Assembly: GCA_023634235.1 (NCBI GenBank) | Contig: JAMKCF010000016.1 | Span: 8,851,366-8,915,365, forward strand | DNA: 64,000 nucleotides | DNA from: Pisaster brevispinus | Lineage: Eukaryota > Echinodermata > Asteroidea > Forcipulatida > Asteriidae | Direction: 5' to 3' | In this document: one piece after another, positions 32,801 to 47,700 of the stretch | Layout of the letters: each line of letters begins with the position of its first letter | How positions within the stretch are numbered: position 1 is the first letter of the stretch | Notes under the pieces: generated by a model | Told to the model about the DNA's origin: nothing | Databases searched by the model: none | What the model saw: the letters and a program-made list of their open reading frames with translations, nothing else | Program-made: the position numbers and the translations under genes

Positions 32801-34343
32801 TGGACTTTCACAGGTTTTTTTTATTTCATATGTTGAATCACATCAAGTGTGAATACTGGTCTTTGATAATTAGCATGTTAATAATAAGCATGATAATTAG
32901 CAATGTTATCCATGTGCTTCCTATCTAGCTTAATGACAGGCCTATCAAATTACACTGCTAATCTGGATGTTGCCGATGCAGTCAAAAGGAACAGGCGCCA
33001 ATTACACTCGTATCAAACAGACTGGTTTTTCTTTCATCTTCATCGTCTTGAATTCATTTTTTTTCTTCCGGATGGTCTTCAAATATCAATCATTAAGAAT
33101 AATTTTTAAAAAAGAAAGAAAATATATTTCATCTCGGGAGGCTACAGTAGTTTACGGTAAATGACTCCAGAGAGATTAAACTGTTATAATTATATGAGAG
33201 ATCTAAAAGGGGCACATTGCCTTTTGGATTGGGCGCATTGGGCTATAACGACTTTTAAAAATACCTTTCCTTCCATATTTATTTTATAACAAACGCCTTT
33301 TTATAGCCCCAAGCGCCCAATCCAAATGTGCTTCTTTCAGACACCACTGTCCGTTAAAAGTTCAGAATGTTTTTGACTAATTTTCTTATAGTGGACACTT
33401 AATGCTTTGAATTTGATACAATACTGCTTGATTGTTTGTTTGTTTGTTGGGGTGTTTGTTTGTTTGTTTGTTGGGGTGTTTGTTGGAGGTGTTGTTGTTG
33501 TTGTTTGTTTGGGTTTGTTTTTTGTTTTTCGTCCTAAATTAATAAGAAATAAAGTAAGAAAGGTTTGTGCTAGTTCGTGAAACCGAAATAAAAGGCAAAA
33601 CAGACAATTTATGTTTTCGTGTCAGTTTGTGAAAACGAAAAATGTCACTTTTGTGCAAAGGTTGCAATGCAAGTTTTGAAACTTCATAAAATTGTAGGCC
33701 TTACCGCATAGTGTTTATATAAAGTTATGTACAAAAATTGAAAAATAAAGTGGTTTTGTAAATACACAAGGTGTCCGTGCGTGACGTCAGTGACGATATT
33801 TAATAAAAACACTTTTGTTTAAACTCCAGTACTCGGTGTTTGTCTACCCGATGGGGATAAAATGGGAAATGGGCCCCGTTACGCGCATGCTCGTCCCATG
33901 GGAGACCAGTACAATCGTCGCCGATTTCACGAAGAGCCGCGTGAAAAGGCGCGATTGCGATTTTAAGAACTGCAAATCTGCAAGAATAAAGCCACACTTT
34001 GCAGTTTAAATAGTGTTAACATTTAGAAGCCGTTTTCTTCGATTGCTAGTTTTTAATGGAGGTGTGTGGTTGTCAGTTTGTGGCGTCGGTGACGATATGC
34101 TACGTCATAAATTATGGAAAGAGTAAGCTCACCCCTACTCGAATGATGTGATTTGAACTGCTTCAAGCCACTGGGTTGTCTCGGTGGTCTAGTGGTAAGA
34201 CATCTGCTCTAGCATAACAAAGGTCGTGTGTTAGAGTCCCGTCCAAGTGATTTTGCTGCTTGTGGATTTTGTTCACAGGACTTTCGGGAAAGTACTGAGT
34301 GTACAGTGCTTAATACACATCGGTTTAAGGGCAAACAAAACAA

Positions 34344-34399
<56 letters not shown>

Positions 34400-37300
34400 A
34401 CAAACAAACAAACAAACAAACAAACAAACAATAAAGTCATTCACATTCTCTAGTTTTCAATGAACACAAAACAGCCAAAGAAGTGTGGACGAGCTAAGAT
34501 TACCACCGATTGGGAGTGGTCATGTGAAGGTGCCAACTCTAAAGTTTGGGGACGAGGTGACATCAGACGCAAGTCTATGCTGGACTTTGATGACCAATCT
34601 CTGAGAATGTCATCAATTTCGATGGCCACCAAACATTCAAGTGGAAACTACGAAAAACGATTCGTGTTTCACGGGGAACTTGTTGACGTTTGTATCCTGC
34701 TTATTCCGGTTGCTTCGTTTGAAATAAGCAACGGAGACTTGGGCGTTTACTTCGGATGCTATTTTCTCAACTTTGAAACGGTGTTTCACAAAACTGATTT
34801 ATTTCCCTGCAGGATTGGCACTGATATGATACTGGGGCATTCGTGTTGAAAATTATAATCTGTTGTTTTCTCCACCAATCCTATAGGCCTGCTGCGTATT
34901 TAGTCTTTAACAAACAAAAGAAGAACTTCTTTTCTTTTTCTTTGTTTTAGTACCGCGGCTGTTGTCTGAACAGATCAGGAGAGATCGCCGTCGGGAGAAA
35001 TCGCGGCAAATGGATTGTGCAAGTCTCGCGCGTATTCGAACATTGGGACCCGTCGCACGAGGTTTTTTCCTTCACGCGTTAAAGGAATGTAATGTGGGAA
35101 CCAAAGTGTTCCTTAAAAATGTTCAAATACGCGCCAGACTTGTAACGGTCTATGCTGGTTCGTCATCGGGTGGACGTCCTCGTACAATGTTAATACCGAC
35201 AGCTGTGCATGCACAGACAGTACGTGACATGCCTACCAACGCTTCGAGGGTAATTGCACCACGGCAAGGGGTGCGGTATAACTAGCGAGCAAGGAGGCCT
35301 GCACTTGGGCCGTCTATCAGGAGCGATGGCCCCCGGTACGTGCGGTCATGTGCGCGCCATTCCTCGTTCGGAAGAAAATGTTGATGGAAGCATATGGGAA
35401 ATCTCCTATCGAAGACCAATAGAACGGCCTCTTCTGATTTCAGATCTTGATGTTTGACACCAGCATTCGTTATCATAAATTATTGAGTGGTTTTGACATT
35501 GTTTAGGCGTTGGTTTAATTTAGAGGTAGGGTCTCGAATTGGTTTTTGTCAGTTGATTTAAAGGCAAAATCATCCAAAAAGATACAATGAAAGTCACATT
35601 ATGAAAGTTCTAGCTAAATGCAGTTTCGACCAACTGAGAAAACAGCAAAAAAAACCTGTCACGGTACCACAAAGAACGTCAATCCATCCACGTTTAGCGA
35701 GGTGACAGCGGGTACCAACCGCATCCCTGGCCGCAGCATTCGCGAACGGACGTCGAGGTAAGGTCATAAATTAGTTTTTGTCAACGCAAACCGGACAACA
35801 ACGGACATCGAACCTCAGAAATCTGAGAAACGATTCACGCATGAATCGTGTGTCAGATTCAAATGTTTTGGGGGGTGAAAAATGTATCAAAACCATATTA
35901 CTACGAAGAGAATTTCCTTTCTCAAAATAGTTTATACTAACAACTAACCTTTTATTTGTTATTAATTTTTGGAGTATTTACCTTTCCGTGGCCCTACCTT
36001 TTAATTAACTACCTGGGAAGGAGTGGGTTCGTAGCTCGATAGAAACGGACACATTTTCCTGCGCATCAACGAACCTAGTGTTATTGTACAATTTGATGTG
36101 CATTTTCGGGGGGAGGTTGGGGTGATAATGACCAAATTTCCCATTCGCTACAAAAAATCTTGACCAATTTTACATTATAATGAATAAAAAACATTATTCA
36201 GATACCTTGCTCCCAAATGCAGTAAGAGTCAAAATTGCAGCACGGTCATGATGTTAGTTCAAACGAAATCCAGTTATCTTGTTGGGGGAAAAATTTAATA
36301 AAATTAAAGAACAAAAATGTAACGGCAAAAAGCAGAAAATTTTCGGCTTGCATTTTCATTATTAACAAACTGTTTGGCCGTTTGTAAGATACCGGTTTGT
36401 ATCATTACAATGACCCACAAAGTTTACAAATATTTGTTTTAAAAAATATTGTTGAATGCTTGAGCGTGATGTAGGTTTATTTGGAAGTCAAGCCAGCTAC
36501 GGTGAATTGAAATAAGCTGGCCGAAAACATCACAAATCAATTTGAACGAAAACAAACGGCACTCACCGATTATCATTCGGACCGCGTGGTCACCACGGCG
36601 TGGTTCGTTTTTGGCGCAAAATTAGTTTATCCCAAAAACTTTCTTTATGGTAGGATATCACGTCGTTGATTGAATAAACACATAATAATAATCATTATTA
36701 TAACAATACATTTAGTCCAGTCCTTTTTATTTCAATATACAATGCAAAGCTTCTTGCTGAAACAAACTTTCACAAAAATTTCACACCTTTTACACAGACA
36801 ACAACGGTTGATTGTCCATTAGGGTGTTTGCGCACACTTTATTTTGATATGTCATATCAAAATAACAAGTTTTAAATATCGAAATACCAAGTTTTAAAAT
36901 TAAACAGCAAGCTTTTAGAGTATATAGTGCCTTATACACCTACATAAAATTATGTGGATTCTTTTTATTATGTTCTTAGTGCATGTGTCCCTATTCTGAA
37001 ATTAATGTATCGTTAGTTTTGGTAGAATGCCTTTTGGCCTCAATTTTTACCATTACTGACAAATTTTGGATAAAAACTGAGGGCGCTATACGAAATTATG
37101 TGATTATCGCGTTCATTTATATCGAAAAGGGGTGAAATTGAAAAAAAACGGTAATTACTGGTAGTGCTCAAACGATTGAATATAAATGAATGGTCCAATT
37201 CAAGTTGAATTTAAATCGTAATGAGTGCATTCAACTCATTTTATTTAGTCGTACTTCATGTTGAACTAATAATATTATTTATAAAGAAACCTTGAAGAGA

Positions 37301-38552
37301 TGGTACCTTTTGGTAATCACCCCATTAATTAATGAGCATAAAAACTCACTTGGCAAAGAGCACTGGAGAGCTGTTGATGATATAAACATTGTCAGAAAAG
37401 ACACCCTTTGAAGTCATTTAGTTTGAGAGAAAGGGGTTCATTTTTTTCACCCAAACATTTGAATCTGAGAAAGGCTTCAAGCATGAAGCCTTTCTCGTGC
37501 ATCTGAAAGCACTGCAACGAGGGTGGGGTTTTTTTCTTTCAATATTTTCCTGCAACTTCGATGACCAATTGAGCCCAACTTTTCACAGGTTTGTAATTTT
37601 ATGCATATGTTGGGATGCTCAAAGTGAGGATACTGGTCTTTGACAATTACTGAAAGGTATACCCTGCTTTAAATATCCTAATATCCATATTTGTTGTAGA
37701 CGTTTTTTTAACTATAGATAACTAAATATATATTTCTCTTTTTTTCCCCATTGCAGTTATTAAACCGTAAAAAAACCATATAACCAGTGATGGTCACATT
37801 GTAGTATGCAGGAAGTACACTATTTTGAATCAAATGAAATGTCTTGTAGGGCCTGTAGGTCGGTCGGGTTGGTCTGGAGTATGTTTTGTTTTCCTGTGCA
37901 TGAATAATTTAAGTAGGGTCGGAAAAAGCACGTCTTGTGACCCCCAAGCACCTATCATCGACGCATTCTTGTGTCCAAAAATAGAAGGAAACTACGATAA
38001 AACGGATAGGTAATGGTAATACGATACGCATAGCTGAAAATAAATGCGAACTGAATAGACGAACACTTTGTTTAGGTCTGATGTATATATAAAAACCCGG
38101 TGCTCTTTGCGGAAAAATAGGAATTCTAGATTTTTGTCCAGGTGTGGTAATTTTTGTATCTTGAACTTGCATTTTTCCCCGATTCTTTTTTGCTTTCTGA
38201 TTTCTTTTGTATCTCACAAAATGATTGTAAAACGTTAGAAAACAATTAAATGGGTCGGCCAAAGGTACAATTTCTCAATTTAAAATGATTTCACATGGTT
38301 CAATAGAAATTGCCCCTAAGTTTAGAATAATTTTTAAAAGTAATCAACACAACATAATTAACTTACCCGCGAACCCTGTTGGGAATACTATTTTCTTTCC
38401 TTATAAGTATTGTAGCAAAGTAACTTGATCTGTATTGTCAAAATATTTTCAAGTAGCAACGGTAAGATCACAAAAGTATTTTGACAAGTTTTAGGGTTTT
38501 TGTCATATAGTAACACTTTTTAGGATTTCCTATATTATTATTATTAATATTA

Positions 38553-38643
<91 letters not shown>

Positions 38644-38684
38644 GCTGTTGTTGTTGTTGTTGCTGCTGCTGCTGTTGTTGCTGC

Positions 38685-38728
<44 letters not shown>

Positions 38729-41700
38729 TGTTGTTGTAGCTGTTGCTGTTGCTGTTGCTGTCGTTGTTCTTGCTCTTGTTTAGGTGTTCGTGCAATACGT
38801 GCACGAACACCTCTTGTTATTGTTCTGTTTTTTCTTGTTGTTTTTCATTTCTTAAAAACATGACAATTGGATGATTTTTGTTTTTTCATGATGCTGTGGA
38901 TCTTTTAACTAATGTTTTAAGTTCAAAGGTCATTACACGTCTGTAAAAAGAAGATTTTCTCCCCATCCCCTCTGCATGTGATTTCACGTTTCACGAGGTG
39001 TATGGAGCGCCCGATGTCCTTGGCGGGAAAAACATCTAGCCGGCCGGCAACTTAATCCTTACAGACAAAGACAGGCGCATTTTGGACTGCATTGGCGCCC
39101 TTTTTTCTCTCCACACATTTTCAACACATCGCTAACGAACAATCAAACAAATCACACTCCCAACATCCCCAATAAAATCTTTCCCCGCCCCCATCAAATA
39201 AGCAAACAGACAATACAACAAATAAACAAAGTTTAAAACAGCCTCAATGTCAAAATATTAAATGAATATTTATTTACAAAATGGATAACGCATCATTGGA
39301 TTAGTTGCCAATAAAACACAGTAACAACAATGAAGAGGGGAAATTCATTCTGCAAAAAAATGTTTAAAATGCTGTAACATTTCCTTCACACTTTTAAAAA
39401 GTAAAACATCGGATGTTCTGTTAGTCCTTGATGAATGCTCTGTTACACACGAGCTTATTTCGATTGTGGCCTATCGAAATAAGCAACTGCGAGCTTCGGG
39501 TCTTCAATGGCTATGTGTTCTCATATTCTTTTGTAGTATTTCGGATGAAAATATTTCACTGAAGGATTGGTGTTGGCGTGAAACTAACAATTATTGACTT
39601 TCCAGATTGAAGCTAACAGTTGTTCCCAGTGTGAACGTGTCAGTTATACCTCAAAGTATTCTAACCGAAAGATGTCCGTGAAATGAAAGACTGAAACAAA
39701 GCGATAGTTCGTTTTATCCGATCGCATCGCTGTGTTCAGATGCTTTGGGTTGAACATATGGACAACATCAACTGCCAATATAGTATTAAACATGTGACAC
39801 AGGAAGCAGTGGCTGCCATTCCTCCGTCAAAAATTTTTGAGTCACACCCGTTTCACAGGCCTCCTGTCCCTTTTTTAATTGTAGATGCAATTGCCACAGT
39901 GCTTATCTCTGTTTTGTTTTACAGAGAAGGTTTGAGCGAAAAGCTTTGTCTGATCTTAAGAGCAATACGATCGAAAAGTGTGAACATAGATAACGGGCTT
40001 ATCCGTGATGGTACATGCCAAATTTTATGAACTTCATCCTCTGCCATGTGTTGAAATTAACATGATTAATGTAAGTCTAACACTAGTGGATTAACAGGGC
40101 GGGGAGCACGTTGGAAACACCCCTATATCCGGGCAAACACTATACAGCGCACCATGACGGGGTGACTGTGCTGAAAGCAGTGACAAGCAGTCCATAGTGC
40201 GCCTTGATCTGGCGACTCAGTCCCGGTCTGTCATCTCTCACTGTGCCGCTCACTGAACAACATTTCTTCGGACTTTCGTGTCACCACAGCTCGCGGCAAG
40301 CGCGACATATTGACTGTTTCTTCTAACCTCAAATCTCAAGTGGGGGGCTCGCACTCTACACGACGTTACGTCGTAGTTTTGTTTCAGAACCATGGTCCAC
40401 TTTTCGTGACTTCGAAATAGCAAAACGTTTTCGTTCGGCACATTTTTGTCTGCTGATATAAAGTGACACTCGTTCGTAAAGAGGTAACATTTCTGAATCC
40501 TTTGTCTGCTGCATCATTATCGAAGCTTTTGCACCGGTGGCCAGTAAGTTCTTGTATCTGAAAGCTTTTTCTCAATGTTTGGTACCACTCTGAAATAAAT
40601 CTACGTGGGGTTTTTCTAACTTCCAAAAAACGTGTTTTCATATAGCTTTGAGACACGGACATTCCGAGTCAAAATTAGTGTGCGTGGAAGAACTCCGAGA
40701 AATCAGTTCGGGATCGTGTGCGCCGATGGACAACGCCCCCGTGTGGTCGCGCTAAAACACCCTCATCACATTGCTGGCGTTTTCAGGCGGGAACCGTAGG
40801 GCTCAGTGGGCAAGTTCATGAGATGATCGTATTTCATTTTCTTTCAGGCTTTCTTCGGTACAGTTCTCACCAATGCTCCTCCAATCACTTCTCATTCGAA
40901 GGTGAAGTGCAATATTACATGACAAGGTAAGACCACTATTTTGCTTTCATTGAGAATATTTCGTTATATAACGTTTGCTGTGGTGAAACTTTCAACCACA
41001 ACATAATCAGGTGAATCACAAGAAATCAAATAAACATATTCTACCACAAAATAATCAGGCCAATCACAAGAAATCAAATAATTATATTTTATACAGATTT
41101 TATGTGTGTGTGTGTGTTGTTTTTGGGGGTGTTTTTTTTTTTTTTTTTTTTTTTTTTTACATTTCTGTTCCGTTTAATTTCAGCACATGATGTATTTAAT
41201 TGCACATTTTCCTTTTGTTCTTATAAGGCGTTGTCACGCTAGGCATGTTTTTCAGTCAATTTAGAGGTAACCAACTCCTGCACGGCGAGCAAAATAAATA
41301 AATACATAAATAAAAACTCACTTCGGCAGCACAAAAGGTGTAAATTACCATCCCCAAGAAAATAATGAGAAAACTGAAATGCGTTTGTAATTTCGCCCTT
41401 CTGTGTAGAGCGTGTTGCCTGTGAAATAACCTCATGTAACGTGACCTTTAGTAGGTATAGGCCTACGTTGTGTTGTGTCTAAAAACCCACTTTGTCTATT
41501 TGTCGTGATTTTCTTTTCACAATTCAGTTTCTTCATGTCTCCTGAACGACCGCTGTAAGATTGAAACGTACCATTCCTGCATTGTAAAGCCACTCAGAAA
41601 TCTGATGACAGTATATTTGCTTGATTGAAATCGGTTACCTTTTAAAACGACAGAAATCTCACACGAAAGACACTGCATTTTGATGTTGCAAACATTTCTT

Positions 41701-44700
41701 TCAATTCTGCCGGTTTTGTTCTCAAAGTAGTTCTTTATTTTCTCTATGGAAAACCACGGCATCTAATTCTGATGCTTCTTCCCCCACAATTTTGTGTCTT
41801 TTTGTCTCTTGAATTAAGGATCATTGTACTATTAGAACGACTTGTACCAAAAAGCCAAACCGAAGACTGTTTCAATATTATGTGCTTGAGTCTATTGAAA
41901 CGGTTACGATTTGTAAGACAGATATCCACGAAAGAAACCGTACTTAACAGCTTGATGTTACAAAAGGTTCCATTAATTCTGTCAGTTCTTCAATTTATTT
42001 CTCTTTTAATAAAGAAGGTGAATCTTTGGGGCCTACAATCCCGGTCAAAATTATTTGGGCAGTAAAACATATCCTCCCATTCTGCCCGCTCGCCCGCAAT
42101 GTCTCCATCTTTCCCCAATGGGAGAGCAGACCGCACAACGCCGAGAGCCTGCATTGCCAAGCGGCCAAGTGGATGAGGGCCTGGTGACACTCCGGGCCGG
42201 CATCGTATTATAAGGCTGCGCCGCGGCTCCAGCTTTCGGCACGGTGCTTTCAACATCAAACCGTGCCCGGAGCAGCAGCTGGAAGCAAGAGCAGGGAGCC
42301 CTTGGTGCCGCCCCGCACGGTGCCGTCTTTCACGGTTCTCCTGTTCGTTGTTTGTCTGTAGAATTTGAAACTTTGCACATTGTGGAAACTGTGTAAAAAG
42401 CGAGATTTGCGGCGAAAGAATCACGCGAATAATCGCCCCATTCATTGTTGATAATTCGGACAAATATTTTTACATGTTATTAACAAATCTTTAGTATCTG
42501 GAATGACTAAACCCAAAAATGTAATTGCTTATTTTGCAAGCGATGTTTCTCTGTTACTTTCTAAAAACGTATTACTAAATTTCAGTACAACATACTGAGA
42601 CAATAAAGGCAAATACTTCCATGTTATTTTGTCGAGCACAATTAGGATAAACATTTTAATAAATCAAACCAAGTAGTTTTTATGAAGTTTTTCCACGACT
42701 GGTCACTTTTATTCTTCTTTTTTCCCCAAAAAAACCTACTTAAAACAGTCATTTAATTTAGTTTCAAAGTGGTGAATTAAAACCAACATGAATGGCAGCT
42801 AAAGGCTGAATTATTGCTCATCAAAATACGATCAAAAACGGCAAAATAAAGAAATGGAATTATTCATGAATTAAATCATTGATTAAAGGTTTATTAAAAA
42901 ATCATAAAGCATCCAAACGCCTGAATTGAGCTATTAAAATTTAAGATATCAAATACATCACATAGGATTGAAAAAAAAACATACATTTAAAAAAAGTTAC
43001 ATTCAACAAATTACATTCAACATTACAAGGGAATTACACACAAATAAATATATGTATAATCATCAAACATTATTTTTTTTTTTACTAATTTACACTTAGT
43101 TTAATGTCTGAGGGGGAAAAATAAAAACTTACCGAGATGAACAAAATATGCTTCGGCATCTATTTAGTAATTTAAATCACATCAATTTGAATAAAATACT
43201 TAACATCACAAATGACCCAAAGAAGGAAAAAAATACAACAAATAAAACTTAATATTAAATATTTATACAAGATAATATGATATTATATTTACCGCATCAT
43301 AGAAAATACAGAACCGTGGCTTTCCTTGGCTATAAATTACATTAACAAGAAAACACCAAGTAGACACTGAATAAGCTAATATTTACAGTCAAAATAATTA
43401 CATTTACAACTCAAAAATGATACAATCGTCACCGTAAAAACCCAATGTGGGTGTCAAGGTTTAGGGAAAAAAACATATCATAAGACATGGAATTGCAGTG
43501 TCTTGTTTACAGGTGGTTTTTGCAACATAACTTAGGATGCCTGTTTTGTTGTTTTTATTTCCAGTTAGTCTGGAACTCGTGTTTTCAACAAGAGGGAAGA
43601 ATTGTCTTTAATTTGGGTGGCCAGTTGCGAGGTTCATTCTAAACAGATAGTCGTGGTAGTCTGAACGATAAAAAAAAGTAGTATTCATCGTGAGTTTAAG
43701 AGAACATTCGTTCCATCTCTCTAGTATTCAATAAAATTATCATAAAGGAATGGCATATCGTGAGTTTTTGAAAGAGTACATTCATTCCACTCTCTAGTAT
43801 TCTAGAAAATTATCATACAGGAATGGAACATCGTGAGTTTTTGAAAGAGTACATTCTTTCCATCTCTCTAGTTTTCAATAAAATTATCAGAAAGGGATGG
43901 AACATCGTGAGTTTTTGAAAGAGTACATTCATTCCATCTCTCTAGTATTCTAGACAATTATCAGAAAGGGGTGGAACATCGTGAGTTTTTGAAAGATTAC
44001 ATTCTTTCCATCTCTCTAGTATTCAATAAAATTATCAGAAAGGGGTGGAACATCGTGAGTTTTGGGAGGAGTACCTTCATTCTATCTCTCTATAGTACAT
44101 GTATTCAATAAAATTATCATACAGGGATGGAACATCGTGAGTTTTCGAAAGAGAACACATTCATTCCATTGCCCTAGTATTCAATAAAATTATCAGAAAG
44201 GGATGGAATGTCGTGAGTTTGTGAAAGAGTGCATTCATTTCATCTGTCTGGTATTCTAGAAAATTATCATAAAGTGATGGCACATTGTGAGTTTTTGAAA
44301 GAGTACATTAAATAAATCTCTCTAGTATTTAAGAAAATGTTCATACAGGAATGGAACATCGTGAGTTTTCGAAAGAGTACATTCATTCCATTTCTATAGT
44401 ATTCAATAAAATTATCAGAAAGGGATGGAATGTCGTGAGTTTGTGAAAGAGTGCATTCATTTCATCTGTCTGGTATTCTAGAAAATTATCATAAAGTGAT
44501 GGCACATTGTGAGTTTTTGAAAGAGTACATTAAATAAATCTCTCTAGTATTTAAGAAAATTATGAAACATCGTGAGTTTTTTAAAAAGTGCATTTATTTT
44601 ATCTCTAGTATTCTAGAAAATTATCCCAAAAGGATGGTAAGTCGTGGGTTTTTGAAGATTACATCCATTCCATTTCTCGCGTATTCAAGAAAATTATTAC

Positions 44701-47700
44701 AAAGGGATTGAACATCGTGAGTTTTTGAAAAGTACATTCATTCCATCTCTCTAGTATTCCAGAAAATTATCATAAAGGGATGAACATCTTGAGTTTTTGA
44801 AGACAACATTTGTTTTATTTCTCGTATACTTTAATCACTTGTTGTGATAACTATACTTTCAACAAACACGCCATACAACATCCAGAAATTTCATATAATC
44901 TTGGGTTGAAACAAAGACAAATAAACATGATTTTAAAGATATGACCTCCGAATGAACATGCTGGCACTCTACCAGCCGAGCCATCTAGCCTCGATGCTGG
45001 CCAACTGTTCATTGAAAGTTGCTTGATAAATTCTTACAGTAGACTTATTTTGGTAATATTTGTAAAAGCAAATACAATATTTCGCATTTCCCATTGTTTA
45101 TCCTAGATGCTCTGTCCAACTGGGTACCGATTTGATCCGAGGGTTTAGATATCATCTTAAAATAGTTAAAATAAAGACTTCACAGAAACAAAAATGGTTC
45201 TTGTATGAACTTTGTTAACAGTAAGCTTTCAAACTAAAACTAAATAATGATGGGTTTTTTTTAAATCCTAAGCAATTCTGGATAATTAAGTACAGTCATC
45301 TTATAAAGATAATGGAAGACGGAAATCATTGTTCACTTTTGTGCATATTTTGATTTATTTGAATGCAGAATGAGAACTGAGTTTCGATGAAAACATGTTT
45401 TCGAACATTACAGTATAGTCGAGAGAAATGTATATTGACCCTGTCACTTTTTTTTCACAAAAAGAGTGACGTTGTGCAATCCAGGGCATTTTCTGGAAGG
45501 CAAGATTCTACACCAGTCAATGAGAAATTCGACAGGTTTTATCTTACTAAATAACAACATAACGAGTGTCAAGATGTGGCCCCCTTTCATCGTATCAAAA
45601 ACAGTGATAACAAAACCCATTCGTAATCGCTATCTTGCGGGTTTATGCGACAACAAACTTACAATGGGAGACTTTGGAACGCTAGGTGGCAGCAGACTTA
45701 CCAGGTAAATTTCCATTGTTTACGTAGTATGAGCATGCGCACAATTACCGAGAACAATGGGTTTACCTGGTAAGTCTGCTGCCACTTAGTGTCCCAAAAG
45801 TCCCCCATTGGACTTAGCTTTTAATTCAAAGACTATGGAGGTCCTCTCAGAACTAAAGTTGTCTGTCTTTTGAAAAAAAGGAACGATGAAATAGGTGATT
45901 CGGGGATGATTTTGTGTAAAATTACACGCAAACGTAATCTCTCTTTGGAGCCGGAAGGATAGCGACAACTTTGGGCACACAGCAGATACGCCCGCTTGTG
46001 ACGCAATGATTTTAAAAACAGTGAAAGCTTCAAGTACAAATGTGTACTTGCTGGAAATTGCAGCTGCGTGGGGTCTGTTGTCACAATTAATAACACTGGA
46101 TCGCAGGCCCAAGGAGGGTCAAACTAGTAAACTCACGAACGGGCCGGTACACCACACTAAATAATGTTCTCCATTTTCTCGTTATCGATACGCGCGAGAC
46201 TTGCACAAGTCTATTTAGCCCCTTTTTGAAACCTTAAGCCCCGCCCGCCTGTTTTAAGTCCCGTACTAGAAAAACAAAATACGATTTCAAAATGTCTCTA
46301 TTCGGCAATATACCGACAATTTGAGGCCATAACATTAGTTGGGATGAGGTTGGCCCAGTGGTTTCTTTCCCTGCCTTTCCCCTCTGTGGACCCCGGTTCG
46401 AATTTCACCTCAGACCGGACTCATGCATGTGGATTTGGTTTCCAGTTTCTACCCGATTGCGTGGGTTTTCCCCATTTATGGTTTTCCTCTAATTCCAAAG
46501 CTGAACATTTCTTCTGGTTTCCTTTTCATCCTGTTATTGGCGCTAAGCGTGCTATTCAAAGAGGAATACATTAAATAGATAAATACTCAGATAAATTGAA
46601 CGACCTTTGACCTTATATTTGGGTGTCCTTTTGAACTATGTTGGAACAAATAAATACTAAATAAATAACATTATCCATTTAGATTTGAGTCTGAAGTTCA
46701 ACCTTATACCGAGTTACCGCCTCCCCAAACTCCAGAAAATGAAAATCATTGAGTTCTGGGAATGTATTATTGAATACACTGCAAAACATGGGGTGTTAAA
46801 TTGACACCATGGGTGTTGTCACATATAGATACCCAAAAGGATCAAAATTTACACCATAGGGTGTTATAATAACACTTTTTCTGCAAAAACAATTACATTT
46901 GTGCTATTTTAACACCCTAAGATGTTAAATTTGATTCTCTCTTCTGCATCTATATGTGACAACACCCATAGTGTCAATTTATGATACCCCAGTTTATTAG
47001 TTTTCTCTTTACCATGGAATATCTACGAAATTATATCTTTTCAACTTGTGAGAAAAATATGAACAAAATGTAATTATACATGTAATTTTTTATTTTATGT
47101 ATTATTTTTACGGGGGAAAATGATTATACAGTGCTTAAAATACACACTTCTTTTAAGGGTAAAAACCAATTTACATTTTATAGTTTTTTATTGTTGTGTT
47201 TTGGGTTTTTTAAAGGTTTTTTTTAGGCCTTAGTAGCAAAAGATCAGTCCAACTACCCATAAATTCATGTCATGTTGCCGGCATGAACAAAAGGCTAAAC
47301 CATTTCTCTTTCGATCTGCACAAAAGCACTGACGATCAGACCAGAAACTCTTAGAATATCCCCCACCAGCAGCGATGCTACCATGTGCCGTTGTGTAACA
47401 CACAGGAATGCGTCTATTGTTCTTTGATCTCAAAGCGATTGTTTATTTTTGTATGTCTAGACCAGAAGTACAATGGCGTTACACTCGAGGTTTTGTTCGT
47501 TTTAAGACCATACGTTGCTCAATGTTAGAACCCCACTTAAAGGGCTGGCATACCTTCGGCAATTACTCAACAAAATAATGACCATACAAATTTACTTGAT
47601 GAAAGGCTCTGGCGAGCTTTTGATATTATGAAACATTGTTATAGAAATTACCTCCTTTAAAGTAATGTAGTTTTAGAGAAAGAGTTTTTTTGTTCACTCT

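Noticed and set aside
34951..35040. bHLH-PAS basic region suggested by RRREKSR
   Set aside because: Only the RREKSR word matches; the following residues do not continue as a helix-loop-helix.
39923..40030. Exon after GTTTTGTTTTACAG reading RRFERKALSDLKSNTIEK
   Set aside because: The acceptor is good but no credible donor or polyadenylation signal follows, and the frame stops after about 23 codons.
41990..42463. 157-codon minus ORF over the GC island
   Set aside because: Long ORFs are expected by chance in GC-rich DNA because stops are AT-rich; no domain or splice context.
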